Assembly (NCBI GenBank): GCA_934533075.1
Contig: CAKTBJ010000028.1
Coordinates: 1 to 40,193, forward strand
DNA: 40,193 nt
Reading direction: 5' to 3'
Origin: an uncultured Paracoccus sp.
GTDB lineage: Bacteria > Pseudomonadota > Alphaproteobacteria > Rhodobacterales > Rhodobacteraceae
Within the stretch, counting starts at the first letter, position 1, and every line of letters begins with the position of its first letter. Positions 32,247 through 39,642 of the stretch are shown here, piece by piece. Under the pieces are notes generated by a model. That model saw nothing but the letters and a program-made list of their open reading frames with translations. It was not told the origin of the DNA and did not search any database. The translations under genes and the position numbers were made by a program.

Positions 32247-33121
32247 GCGGTCAGCCCCTCCGGCTCCGGCAGGCCGTTGGCGCGGGCGGTGGCGGTCAGG
32301 GTATTGGCCAGCAGGCAGGCGATAGTCATCGGCCCGACGCCGCCGGGAACCGGGGTGATCGCCCCGGCGACCGGAAGCGCGCTGTCGAAATCCACGTCGC
32401 CCACCAGCCCCGATTCGGTGCGGTTGATGCCCACGTCGATCACTGCCGCGCCGGGTTTCAGCCAGTCGCCCTTGACCATGCGCGGGCGGCCGACGGCTGC
32501 CACCACGATATCGGCGCCGCGCACCACCCCCGGCAGGTCGCGGGTGCGCGAATGCGCCACCGTCACCGTGGCCGAGGCGCGCAGCAACAGCTGGGCCATC
32601 GGCTTGCCGACGATGTTGGAGCGCCCGATCACCACCGCGTTCAGGCCCGACAGGTCCCCCAGTTCCTCCTGCAACAGCATCAGGCAGCCCAGCGGCGTGC
32701 AGGGCACCATCGCCCGCCCGCCGGTGGCCAGCAGGCCGGCATTGGCCAGCGTGAACCCGTCCACGTCCTTGGCGGTGGCGATGGCTTCGATCACCCGCGC
32801 CTCGTCGATATGGGCGGGCAGGGGAAGCTGGACCAGAATCCCGTTCACCGCCGGATCGGCGTTCATCTGCGCGATCAGGTCCAGCAGATCGGCCTCGGCC
32901 ACATCCGCGGGCAGGCGATGCTCGAAGCTGTTCATCCCGGCCTCGCGCGTGGCCTTGTGCTTGGAGCGCACATAGACCTGGCTGGCCGGGTCCTCGCCCA
33001 CCAGCACCACGGCAAGGCCCGGCGTGATGCCGTGATCTTCCCGCATCCGCGCCACCAGCCCGGCCACCTTTTCGCGCAGCGCCGCCGCGCGCGCCTTGCC
33101 GTCGATGATCCTCGCGCTCAT
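32243..33121 (-). CDS. folD: Methylenetetrahydrofolate dehydrogenase / cyclohydrolase
   Basis: A 292-residue FolD of standard length. It has [20 protein letters not shown] with the catalytic Lys, [37 protein letters not shown] and the NADP-binding [16 protein letters not shown]. The bifunctional enzyme interconverts 5,10-methylene-THF, 5,10-methenyl-THF and 10-formyl-THF, feeding purine synthesis and formyl-Met. Its start overlaps the stop of the chorismate mutase gene by four bases, which places it last in an operon with the OmpA-domain gene. It converges on the MBL gene and overlaps it by four bases. Confidence 0.96.
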   Translation of the reverse strand: MSARIIDGKARAAALREKVAGLVARMREDHGITPGLAVVLVGEDPASQVYVRSKHKATREAGMNSFEHRLPADVAEADLLDLIAQMNADPAVNGILVQLPLPAHIDEARVIEAIATAKDVDGFTLANAGLLATGGRAMVPCTPLGCLMLLQEELGDLSGLNAVVIGRSNIVGKPMAQLLLRASATVTVAHSRTRDLPGVVRGADIVVAAVGRPRMVKGDWLKPGAAVIDVGINRTESGLVGDVDFDSALPVAGAITPVPGGVGPMTIACLLANTLTATARANGLPEPEGLTA

Positions 33122-33420
33122 GCCTGCTCGTCTCCGTGGGTGGCCAGATACCGTTCTTCCTGGGCGATGAAATGCGCCATCATCAGCCGCCAGAGGCCTT
33201 CGATCAGGTCGGGATCGACGCCCTCGGCCTCGGCCAGGGCGCGGACATTGCCGACCACCTGCTCGACGCGGGTCTCGATCAGGGCGGGCAGCCCGTCGCG
33301 GGCCTTGATCTGCGCGGCGCGGTCGATCAGGCGCGAGCGTTCCGCCAGCATCGCCACCAGCCGCCCGTCCAGCGCGTCGATGCGCGCCCGCAGCGCGGTC
33401 ATGTCGCGAATATCGTCCAT
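33118..33420 (-). CDS. Monofunctional chorismate mutase (AroQ class)
   Basis: A 100-residue all-helical AroQ-type chorismate mutase. The pattern fits the three-helix active site: [20 protein letters not shown] with the first Arg, then a second helix with [11 protein letters not shown] including the Lys, then [20 protein letters not shown] and [20 protein letters not shown] with the C-terminal Glu/Gln. It converts chorismate to prephenate for Phe and Tyr; relatives (PchB) also have pyruvate-lyase activity. I chose ATG 33420 because GGGGA precedes it at about 4 bases; an in-frame ATG at 33432 is possible. It is coupled to folD by ATGA and lies 16 bp after the small anchored coiled-coil gene. 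Confidence 0.88.
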   Translation of the reverse strand: MDDIRDMTALRARIDALDGRLVAMLAERSRLIDRAAQIKARDGLPALIETRVEQVVGNVRALAEAEGVDPDLIEGLWRLMMAHFIAQEERYLATHGDEQA

Positions 33421-33436
33421 AGGGTCCCCCATCGCG

Positions 33437-33733
33437 TCAATTCCGGCGCAAGTGCTTGTCGATATAGGCCCGCAATTCCTCGATCTCCAGCCGGGCCTCG
33501 GCCAGCGCGGCCTCGCCGGCGGCCAGGTCGGCCTCGCGCCGGTCCAGCCGGGCCAGCGCATCGTCGCGGGCGCTCTCGGCGCGGACGAGCTGGCGGGCGG
33601 TCTGGGCGATCTCGTCCAGTTCGGCACGGGCCGGGCGCGCCAGCCGGGCCAGCACCGCGCCGACCAGCCAGCCCAGCAGGAAGGCGCCCAGCAGGGCGGC
33701 GGTGGTGGCGATGATCAACTGGTTGCGGTCCAT
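33437..33733 (-). CDS. Small membrane-anchored coiled-coil protein of unknown function
   Basis: A 98-residue protein with one N-terminal transmembrane helix (LIIATTAALLGAFLLGWLVG, about 6-28) and a charged coiled coil for the rest (AELDEIAQTARQLVRAESAR, RLDRREADLAAGEAALAEAR). It has no signal for cleavage, so it should be anchored, with the coiled coil on one side of the membrane. I do not recognise a family. It starts 2 bp after the stop of the OmpA-domain gene and leads into chorismate mutase, so it is likely co-expressed with the OmpA protein and may act with it in the envelope. Confidence 0.75.
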   Translation of the reverse strand: MDRNQLIIATTAALLGAFLLGWLVGAVLARLARPARAELDEIAQTARQLVRAESARDDALARLDRREADLAAGEAALAEARLEIEELRAYIDKHLRRN

Positions 33734-33735
33734 GC

Positions 33736-36006
33736 CTAGTCCAGCGAGGGGCGTTGCGGCGGCCGATCCGGGTCGTCGGCCTCTGTCTCGCCCGCGCTAT
33801 AACCCGAGGCGGCGCCGGGGGGAACCTCCGACGGGGTTTCGGGACCGGTCGCCCCGGCGGCGGCTTCCGGCGGCGCCGCCCCGGCCGCATCGGCGGAGTC
33901 GGCTTCGGCCCCGTCTGCATCGGCGGCATCGGCGCCGGCCGCCCGCGAAGCCGGTGCGTCGGCGGGGGCATCGTCCTGCCCGGCTGCCTCGGGTGCCGCC
34001 TCGGGGCTTGCCGCCCGGCCCGTGCCCGGCTCGATTTCCGGCCGGATCGCTACCACCGGCGCCGGGGCCTCGGGCGCTGGCTCCGCTTCCGCCTCGCTGG
34101 TCACGCCGGTCATCAGGATGCCCGGCTCCGGCTCGGCCACCGTCACCGGCTCGGGCGAGACCAGCCGCATCTCGATCCGGCGGTTCTGCTCGCGGCCGGC
34201 CTCGGTGTCGTTGGTGGCGACGGGCTGCGATTCGCCATAGCCATGCGCGGTCAGGTTGGCGACCGGCAGCCCGGCCTCGGCCATCGCCGCCAGCACCGCC
34301 TCGGCCCGCTTTTGCGACAGTTCGGCGTTGAACGTATCCGAGCCTTGCGAATCGGTATGGCCGCCGATCTCGATGCGGTAATCCTCGCAATCGGTCATGG
34401 CCGTGCGCAGATCGGTCAGGGTGGTGTCGATATCGCCCTCGAATTCCGCGCTGGACGGGGCAAAGCGCAGGCCGGCCGCATCCAGCACCGCGTTCAGCCG
34501 CTCCACGCAGGTCTCGCCGTCGGGCAGGCCCAGATCGGGGTCCAGCCGCCGGTCGTAGCCCAGCCGGATCGCATAGCGCGCGCCCGGTCCCAGCCGCGCG
34601 GCCAGCTTCGCCGCCACCGCCGCCGAGGCATCGGAATCGCCCGAAATGCCCTCGACCTGCACCAGGTCGGGGGTGACGACCACCGCGCCGGTGGCCAGCA
34701 GGGAGAGCGCCTCGATGCCGGCGACGACGCGCACGGTCCAGCCGCCGGGGGCGGCCTCGTCGCTTTGCAGCGCCGATTCGATGCTGCCGAAACGGGCGCG
34801 GGCCACGGTCTCCACCGCCTCGCGCATCTGGTCGTTGGTGGTGGTGCCGCGCAGCCGTGCCGGGCCGCCCAGGGTGGCGCGGGTGGCGCTGAACTCGATG
34901 GCGGTGGCGGCGGTCGAGACCGGCTCGACCCGCTGCGCGGTCAGGCGATAGGGCTGGGGCAGGGCGGTGCGCAGCCGCGCGGCGGCATCGTCCAGCGCCT
35001 CGGCGGCGATGGTGGCCGGCACCTCCAGCGACACGGCGCGATCGGACAGCGTGACCGAGCCGGCGCCAAGCTGCCCCAGCGCCGCGATGGCCGCCGCCGC
35101 CGCATGGCCCCAGTCGGCATTGGGGGCACCGATGCCCAGCGGGCAATCGGCGGGCACCTCGCCCAGCGGCGCGGCGGCGGCAAGGATCAGGTCGCGCGCC
35201 TCCGGGCTGTCGGCGGCGCAGGTCTCGAACCGGCCGCCCTCGCCGTCCAGCACATAGCGCAGGGCAAAGGGCGCGATCACCGGCAGGGGCGCGCGGATGT
35301 CCAGGCTCAGCGCCACCTCGGGCGGGCGGGCGGCCAGCAGGTCGCGCTCGATCCGGGCCTTTTCCTCCGGGCTGGCCGCGATGGCCGAGACCGAGACCGC
35401 CCCCGGCTGCACCGAGATCTTGGCCTGTTTCGCGATGGCCACCGCCTCCAGCCCGAAGGTGAAGGCGGGCGGCCAGTCCGCGGCCACCGGGTTGGAGGCC
35501 GTGGCCAGCAGGTCGGACACCTGCGGCGCGCCGGCATCCGACAGCGCGGCGACGGCGGCGGCGCGGTCGGTATCGGCCGGCACCAGCCCGACCAGCGACA
35601 CGCCGTCGCCATTGGCCAGGATCTCGACCCCGAAGGGCGGGGGCGGCGGGGTGTCGGGCGCGGGGACGACGATCTCGTCCACGATGCGCAGGGCGGCGGC
35701 GGTGCCGCCGACGGCGCCGATGGCGCGCAGGCGCGCGGCCTCGTCGGGGGCGGTGCCGGTCAGCGTCAGGCGCAGCCCGTCGGCGGCGACGCTGGCCCAG
35801 TCCTGCCCCGATTCCGCCAGCGCCGCCCGCGCGGCCGCCCCCGAACGCGCCTCGATCTGCGCGGCGGCGAGGATGGCGCCCTGCCACGCGCCGGCGCCGG
35901 CAAGGCCCAGCAAGGCGGCCCCGGCCAGGCGCAGGAGGTTGCGGTGGCGGCGCCGGCGGGCGGGGCCGGGGTCGTGATGGGGGTCGGGATCATGGGCGCG
36001 GGTCAT
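33736..36006 (-). CDS. Large OmpA-domain envelope protein with BON-like repeats and a long acidic tail
   Basis: A 756-residue protein. After a His/Pro/Arg-rich N-terminus comes one transmembrane helix (about 24-48, LLRLAGAALLGLAGAGAWQG), then a region of repeated alpha/beta units resembling BON domains (about 50-500), and an OmpA/MotB peptidoglycan-binding domain (about 520-615). The latter includes DYRIEIGGHTDSQGSDTFNA, ELSQKRAEAVLAAM and REQNRRIEMRL. Residues 616-756 are an Ala/Glu/Pro/Asp-rich tail without aromatic residues apart from one Tyr. It should tether the inner membrane to peptidoglycan. It heads an operon with the 98-residue coiled-coil gene, chorismate mutase and folD, and starts 181 bp from gcrA. 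Confidence 0.88.
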   Translation of the reverse strand: MTRAHDPDPHHDPGPARRRRHRNLLRLAGAALLGLAGAGAWQGAILAAAQIEARSGAAARAALAESGQDWASVAADGLRLTLTGTAPDEAARLRAIGAVGGTAAALRIVDEIVVPAPDTPPPPPFGVEILANGDGVSLVGLVPADTDRAAAVAALSDAGAPQVSDLLATASNPVAADWPPAFTFGLEAVAIAKQAKISVQPGAVSVSAIAASPEEKARIERDLLAARPPEVALSLDIRAPLPVIAPFALRYVLDGEGGRFETCAADSPEARDLILAAAAPLGEVPADCPLGIGAPNADWGHAAAAAIAALGQLGAGSVTLSDRAVSLEVPATIAAEALDDAAARLRTALPQPYRLTAQRVEPVSTAATAIEFSATRATLGGPARLRGTTTNDQMREAVETVARARFGSIESALQSDEAAPGGWTVRVVAGIEALSLLATGAVVVTPDLVQVEGISGDSDASAAVAAKLAARLGPGARYAIRLGYDRRLDPDLGLPDGETCVERLNAVLDAAGLRFAPSSAEFEGDIDTTLTDLRTAMTDCEDYRIEIGGHTDSQGSDTFNAELSQKRAEAVLAAMAEAGLPVANLTAHGYGESQPVATNDTEAGREQNRRIEMRLVSPEPVTVAEPEPGILMTGVTSEAEAEPAPEAPAPVVAIRPEIEPGTGRAASPEAAPEAAGQDDAPADAPASRAAGADAADADGAEADSADAAGAAPPEAAAGATGPETPSEVPPGAASGYSAGETEADDPDRPPQRPSLD

Positions 36007-36135
36007 GGCGGCATGGATTAGGCCGCGTCCGCCGCCAGCGCAATTCCCGCCGCGCGCGAGCCTGCGGAAAGCGGCCCATGCGCGGGATCGGCGCGGCGAC
36101 CGGCCGGGCGGCGTCGAGGGCTGATTCCAAAGCAG

Positions 36136-36159
36136 AACCCCCGGACGCGGCCGGGGGTT
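36136..36159 (-). terminator. Hairpin terminator after gcrA
   Basis: AACCCCCGG (36136-36144) and CCGGGGGTT (36151-36159) are perfect 9-bp arms around ACGCGG, 28 bp after the gcrA stop on the minus strand. The following minus-strand bases (TCTGCTTTGG) are moderately T-rich, so it is a plausible but not ideal intrinsic terminator. Confidence 0.65.
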
Positions 36160-36187
36160 GAACTTGACGTGAGCGGTTGCGCCGGCC

Positions 36188-36826
36188 TCAGCGCCGCCGG
36201 TCGCGGCGGCTGTTCATCGGCTGGAAGGCCACGCCGACATGCGCCTCGCAATAGGGCTTGCCGGGCACCGAGGGCAGGCCGCAGAACCAGAATTTTTCCG
36301 TCGCCGGATCGCCGATCGGCCATTTGCAGGTGCGTTCCGTCAGCTCCATCAGCGTCAGCTTGCGCGATTTCTTCTCGATCTCGCGCACCGAGGCCAGCGC
36401 CTCGGGGCTGATCTCGTTGGCGGAGGGCTGCGGCGGCAGCGGCTGGCCGGCGGGCACGATGGGGCGGCGCGCCGGGATGGCGGGGGCGGCCTCGGCCACC
36501 GGCTCCGGCGCGCGCACCGGCTCCGGCTGAGGCTCCGGCGCGGGTTCGGGGGCCGGCGCGGCCTTCACCGGCTCGGGTTTTTCCGCGGGCTTTTCGGCCG
36601 CCTTGGGCTTGGGGGCCTCGCGCACGGGGGCGGCGGGGGCGGCGGCCGCGGGCGCGGCCTCGGCCGCAGGGGCCTCGTCGCCCCGGTTCGACAGGCCAAG
36701 GCGATGCACCTTGCCGATCACGGCGTTGCGGGTGACGCCGCCCAGTTCCTTGGCGATCTGGCTGGCCGAGGCACCCTCGGTCCACATGCGTTTGAGCGTT
36801 TCCACCCGCTCGTCGGTCCAGGACAT
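36188..36826 (-). CDS. gcrA: GcrA cell-cycle transcription regulator
   Basis: A 212-residue GcrA. Residues 1-45 form the helix-turn-helix (SWTDERVETLKRMWTEGASA, SQIAKELGGVTRNAVIGKVH). A long Ala/Pro/Glu linker (about 48-135) follows, longer than in Caulobacter GcrA (173 residues in total). The C-terminal domain holds cysteines and a histidine in CKWPIGDP, FWFCGLPSVPG and KPYCEAHVG. GcrA binds sigma70 holoenzyme and activates promoters that often carry GANTC sites methylated by CcrM. I chose ATG 36826, before the conserved MSWTDE; the frame is open to 36934, but that is the divergent promoter. The gene diverges from the ABC-2 permease gene with 98 bp between starts. Confidence 0.95.
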   Translation of the reverse strand: MSWTDERVETLKRMWTEGASASQIAKELGGVTRNAVIGKVHRLGLSNRGDEAPAAEAAPAAAAPAAPVREAPKPKAAEKPAEKPEPVKAAPAPEPAPEPQPEPVRAPEPVAEAAPAIPARRPIVPAGQPLPPQPSANEISPEALASVREIEKKSRKLTLMELTERTCKWPIGDPATEKFWFCGLPSVPGKPYCEAHVGVAFQPMNSRRDRRR

Positions 36827-36924
36827 CGCGGCGACCTTTCTGCTGGCCCGTCCGGGCCGTGTCATCTTGCATTTCGGGCGTGGCCCGGTCAAACCGGGAC
36901 ACCGTGAAATAGCGACGAAACGCC

Positions 36925-37734
36925 ATGACTTCAAGCCAGCCCTACGCCGCCGGGACCCGCCGTTTCGGCCGCATCAACCGCATCGGGTTGCAGACCCTCG
37001 CCCTGCGCGAGGTCATGCGCTTCCTGTCGGTCTGGCAGCAGACCGTGCTGGCGCCGCTGATGACGGCGGCGCTGTTCGTCACCGTCTTCGCACTGGCGAT
37101 GGGCAAGGACCGGGGCGATGTCATGGGCATGCCCTACCTGGCCTTCCTGGGACCGGGCATCCTGATGATGACGGTGATCCAGAACGCCTTCGCGAACACC
37201 TCCTCCTCGATCATCAGCGCGAAAATGCAGGGCAATATCGTCGACACGCTGATGCCGCCGCTGTCGGCGGGCGAGATCCTGGCCGGCTATCTGATCGGCT
37301 CGGTCGTGCGGGCCGGGCTGGTGGCGGTGGTGATCTGGGCCGGGCTGGCCCTGACGCTGGGGCTGGGCATGGCGCATCCCGCCTGGGCGGTGACCTTCGT
37401 GCTGCTGGCGGCGCTGCTGCTGGGGGGCCTGGGCATCATCGCCGGGGTGGTGGCGCAGAAATTCGACCAGATGGCGGTGATCACCAATTTCGTGGTGGCG
37501 CCGCTCTCGTTCCTGTCGGGCACCTTCTATTCGGTCGAGGCCCTGCCGGCGCCCTTCGCCACGATCAGCCATTTCAACCCGATCTTCTACCTGATCGACG
37601 GCGCGCGGTTCGGCTTTGCGGGGGCCTCGGACGCCTCGCCCTGGCTGGGGCTGGCGGTTGCGGGCGCGGCCACGGCGGGGGTGGTCGCGCTGGCCTGGCA
37701 CTGGCTGTGCACCGGCTATCGCATGAAGCCCTGA
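36925..37734 (+). CDS. ABC-2 type transporter permease
   Basis: A 269-residue permease with six predicted transmembrane helices of the YadH/NodJ class. It has MTSSQPYAAGTRRFGRIN ahead of the membrane, the LGPGILMMTVIQNAFANTSS segment, SSIISAKMQGNIVDTLMPPL with the coupling helix, and LSFLSGTFYSVEALPAP near the end of the membrane domain. Such permeases export polysaccharide, lipid or small molecules with a separate ATPase. I see no ATPase gene on either side in this window, so the partner must be elsewhere. It diverges from gcrA and is followed 170 bp later by argD, with the arginine leader between them. Family is clear; substrate is unknown. Confidence 0.86.
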   Translation: MTSSQPYAAGTRRFGRINRIGLQTLALREVMRFLSVWQQTVLAPLMTAALFVTVFALAMGKDRGDVMGMPYLAFLGPGILMMTVIQNAFANTSSSIISAKMQGNIVDTLMPPLSAGEILAGYLIGSVVRAGLVAVVIWAGLALTLGLGMAHPAWAVTFVLLAALLLGGLGIIAGVVAQKFDQMAVITNFVVAPLSFLSGTFYSVEALPAPFATISHFNPIFYLIDGARFGFAGASDASPWLGLAVAGAATAGVVALAWHWLCTGYRMKP

Positions 37735-37787
37735 GCGGCGCGGATTCCATCTTGCGCGCGCGGCGAATCGCCGCCATCTTCGCCGCC

Positions 37788-37826
37788 ATGAGCCAGCGAC
37801 CCAGCCTTCGACGCAACCGACGCTGA
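37788..37826 (+). CDS. Putative arginine-rich leader peptide of the arg operon
   Basis: A 12-codon ORF encoding MSQRPSLRRNRR followed by TGA, 78 bp before argD. Five codons are Arg, and three of these are CGA, a codon that is uncommon in neighbouring genes. The ATG has no strong ribosome site, only purine-poor GCC repeats before it. Its stop touches the first of three complementary arms. Arg-rich leader peptides ahead of arginine biosynthesis genes are the pattern expected of ribosome-mediated attenuation. It is a short ORF in high-GC DNA, so chance occurrence cannot be excluded without comparison. Confidence 0.5.
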   Translation: MSQRPSLRRNRR

Positions 37827-37897
37827 CGCGCCTTCCGCGCGGCCTGCGCGCTGTCGTCCCCCGTCGCTGTTCCCGCTCTGCCCCATCCTTGCCGGAG
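37827..37897 (+). promoter_or_regulatory. Candidate attenuator: competing hairpins and C-rich leader before argD
   Basis: Arm 1 CGCGC (37827-37831), arm 2 GCGCG (37837-37841) and arm 3 CGCGC (37847-37851) allow either 1:2 or 2:3 pairing, not both, each with a 5-nt loop. From 37852 to 37890 I count 19 C, 12 T, 7 G and 1 A, a C-over-G composition like Rho loading sites. There is no T run for intrinsic termination. GGAG (37894-37897) is the argD ribosome site. Confidence 0.45.
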
Positions 37898-37904
37898 ATG
37901 TGCC

Positions 37905-39077
37905 ATGATCCCGTCCGTCCTGCCGACCTATAACCGTGCCGACCTTGCTTTCGCCCGCGGCGAAGGGGCCTGGGCGATCACGGTGGACGGGCGCCGATTC
38001 CTCGACCTCGGCGCGGGGATCGCGGTGAACTGCCTCGGCCATGCCAATCCCGCACTGGTCGCGGCGCTGACCGAACAGGCGGGGCGGATCTGGCATGTCT
38101 CGAACCTCTACCGGATCCCGGAGCAGCAGCGGCTGGCCGATCTGCTGGTGGAACACACCTTCGCCGATACGGTCTTCTTCACCAATTCCGGCACCGAGGC
38201 CGCCGAGCTGGCGATCAAGATGGCCCGCCGCTGCTGGTGGGAGAAGGGCGAGCCCGACCGGATCGAGATCGTGACCATCGAGGGCGCCTTCCACGGCCGG
38301 TCCACCGGCGCCATTGCCGCCTCGGGTGCGGAAAAGATGGTCAAGGGCTTCGGCCCGCTGATGCCGGGTTTCGTTCAGGTGCCCTTCGGCGACCCGGAGG
38401 CGCTGAAGGCCGCCGTGACCGACCGCACGGCGGCGGTGCTGCTGGAGCCGATCCTGGGCGAAGGCGGCATCCGCCCGTTCCCGCCCGAGGAACTGCGCGA
38501 GATCAGGGCCTTGTGCGACCGCACCGGCGCGCTGCTGATCCTGGACGAGGTGCAATGCGGCATGGGCCGCACGGGGCGGCTGTTCGCGCATGAGCTGGCC
38601 GGGATCACGCCCGACATCATGATGGTCGCCAAGGGCATCGGCGGCGGCTTCCCGCTGGGCGCGGTGCTGGCGACCGAGGCCGCGGGCGCGCCGATGGGGG
38701 CTGGCACGCATGGCTCGACCTATGGCGGCAACCCGCTGGCCTGCGCGGTGGGCGCGCGGGTGATGGAGATCGTGACCGCGCCCGGCTTTCTCGACGAGGT
38801 GAACCGCAAGGCCGGCCTGTTCCGCCAGCGGCTGGAGGGCCTGGTCGCCGCCCATCCGGGCGTGTTCGAGGGCGTGCGCGGCGAGGGGCTGATGCTGGGC
38901 CTGAAATGCCGCGCGGCGCCGGGCGATCTGGTGACGGCGGGCTATGCGGCGGGCATCCTGACCGTGCCGGCGGCGGATAACGTGCTGCGCCTGCTGCCGC
39001 CGCTGACCATCTCCGACGAGGAGATCGCCGAGGCGGTGGCGCGGCTGGACAAGGTGGCGGGCAGCCTCGATGCCTGA
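37905..39077 (+). CDS. argD: Acetylornithine aminotransferase
   Basis: A 390-residue PLP class-III aminotransferase of ArgD length. It shows HVSNLYRIPEQQRLADLLVE, FFTNSGTEAAELAIKMAR, GAFHGRSTGAIAASG, the PLP-ring Asp214 in LILDEVQCGMGRTG and the Schiff-base Lys243 in MMVAKGIGGGFPLGA. It converts N-acetylglutamate semialdehyde and glutamate to N-acetylornithine and 2-oxoglutarate in arginine synthesis, and may also act in lysine synthesis. The order argD-(GNAT)-argF on one strand makes an arginine operon, and GGAG lies 7 bases before the ATG. The upstream Arg-rich ORF suggests attenuation. Its stop lies 8 bp inside the GNAT gene. Confidence 0.95.
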   Translation: MIPSVLPTYNRADLAFARGEGAWAITVDGRRFLDLGAGIAVNCLGHANPALVAALTEQAGRIWHVSNLYRIPEQQRLADLLVEHTFADTVFFTNSGTEAAELAIKMARRCWWEKGEPDRIEIVTIEGAFHGRSTGAIAASGAEKMVKGFGPLMPGFVQVPFGDPEALKAAVTDRTAAVLLEPILGEGGIRPFPPEELREIRALCDRTGALLILDEVQCGMGRTGRLFAHELAGITPDIMMVAKGIGGGFPLGAVLATEAAGAPMGAGTHGSTYGGNPLACAVGARVMEIVTAPGFLDEVNRKAGLFRQRLEGLVAAHPGVFEGVRGEGLMLGLKCRAAPGDLVTAGYAAGILTVPAADNVLRLLPPLTISDEEIAEAVARLDKVAGSLDA

Positions 39078-39546
39078 TTACGGTTTCCGGCCCGTCACGC
39101 GGGACGACCTGCCGATGCTGGCCGGATGGCTGCGCGACGGGCGGGTCGCCGCGTGGTGGGAAGGGCCGGAACACCAGCTTGCGCTGGTGACCGAGGATCT
39201 GGACAACCCGGCCATGACCCAGTTGCTCGTGCAGGCGGATGGCGTGCCGATCGGCTATGCCCAGCATTGCCCGGCGCAGGCATGGCCGGCGCCGCATCTT
39301 GTCGGCCTGCCGCCCGATGCCGTCGCCATCGACGTGTTTTCCGCCCCGGAGGGTTTCGGTCATGGCGGGGCGTGGCTGCGCGCGCTGGGCGATCTGCTGT
39401 TGCGGCGGGTTTCGGTGCTGGCGATCGACCCCGATCCCGGCAATGCCCGCGCGATCCGCGCCTATGGGAAGGCCGGCTTTGCCGGCGGCGCCGTTCTCGT
39501 CGACGGCGAGGGCCAGCCGGTCCGGTTGATGACGCGCCTGCGATGA
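39070..39546 (+). CDS. GNAT-family N-acetyltransferase between argD and argF
   Basis: A 158-residue GNAT protein of the aminoglycoside-6'-acetyltransferase/IucB-like group. It has FRPVTRDDLPMLAGWLRDGR, AWWEGPEHQLALVTEDLDN, an IGYAQHCPAQAWP strand, then DVFSAPEGFGHGGAWLRALG, a degenerate acetyl-CoA P-loop region, and VLAIDPDPGNARAIRAYGKA, the classical motif B with GFAGG. The acceptor is unknown: candidates are an amino acid, a polyamine or an aminoglycoside-like compound. Its ATG overlaps the argD stop by 8 bp, so it is translated with argD. The acetyl-CoA signature is weaker than in AacA enzymes, so drug resistance is not implied. Confidence 0.8.
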   Translation: MPDYGFRPVTRDDLPMLAGWLRDGRVAAWWEGPEHQLALVTEDLDNPAMTQLLVQADGVPIGYAQHCPAQAWPAPHLVGLPPDAVAIDVFSAPEGFGHGGAWLRALGDLLLRRVSVLAIDPDPGNARAIRAYGKAGFAGGAVLVDGEGQPVRLMTRLR

Positions 39547-39642
39547 TGCGGCCGCCCTGCGCAGGCCGCGCGTCCCGTTTGACCCTTGACCCCGCCCGTT
39601 CGGGCAGGCTTGCTGACCGTGATCGTTCCGAAAGACCAGATG

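Noticed and set aside
37735..37787. Promoter for argD upstream of the leader ORF
   Set aside because: I cannot pick a convincing -35/-10 pair. The only notable feature is a CGGCGA-A-TCGCCG palindrome at 37761-37773, which is easy to obtain by chance at this GC.
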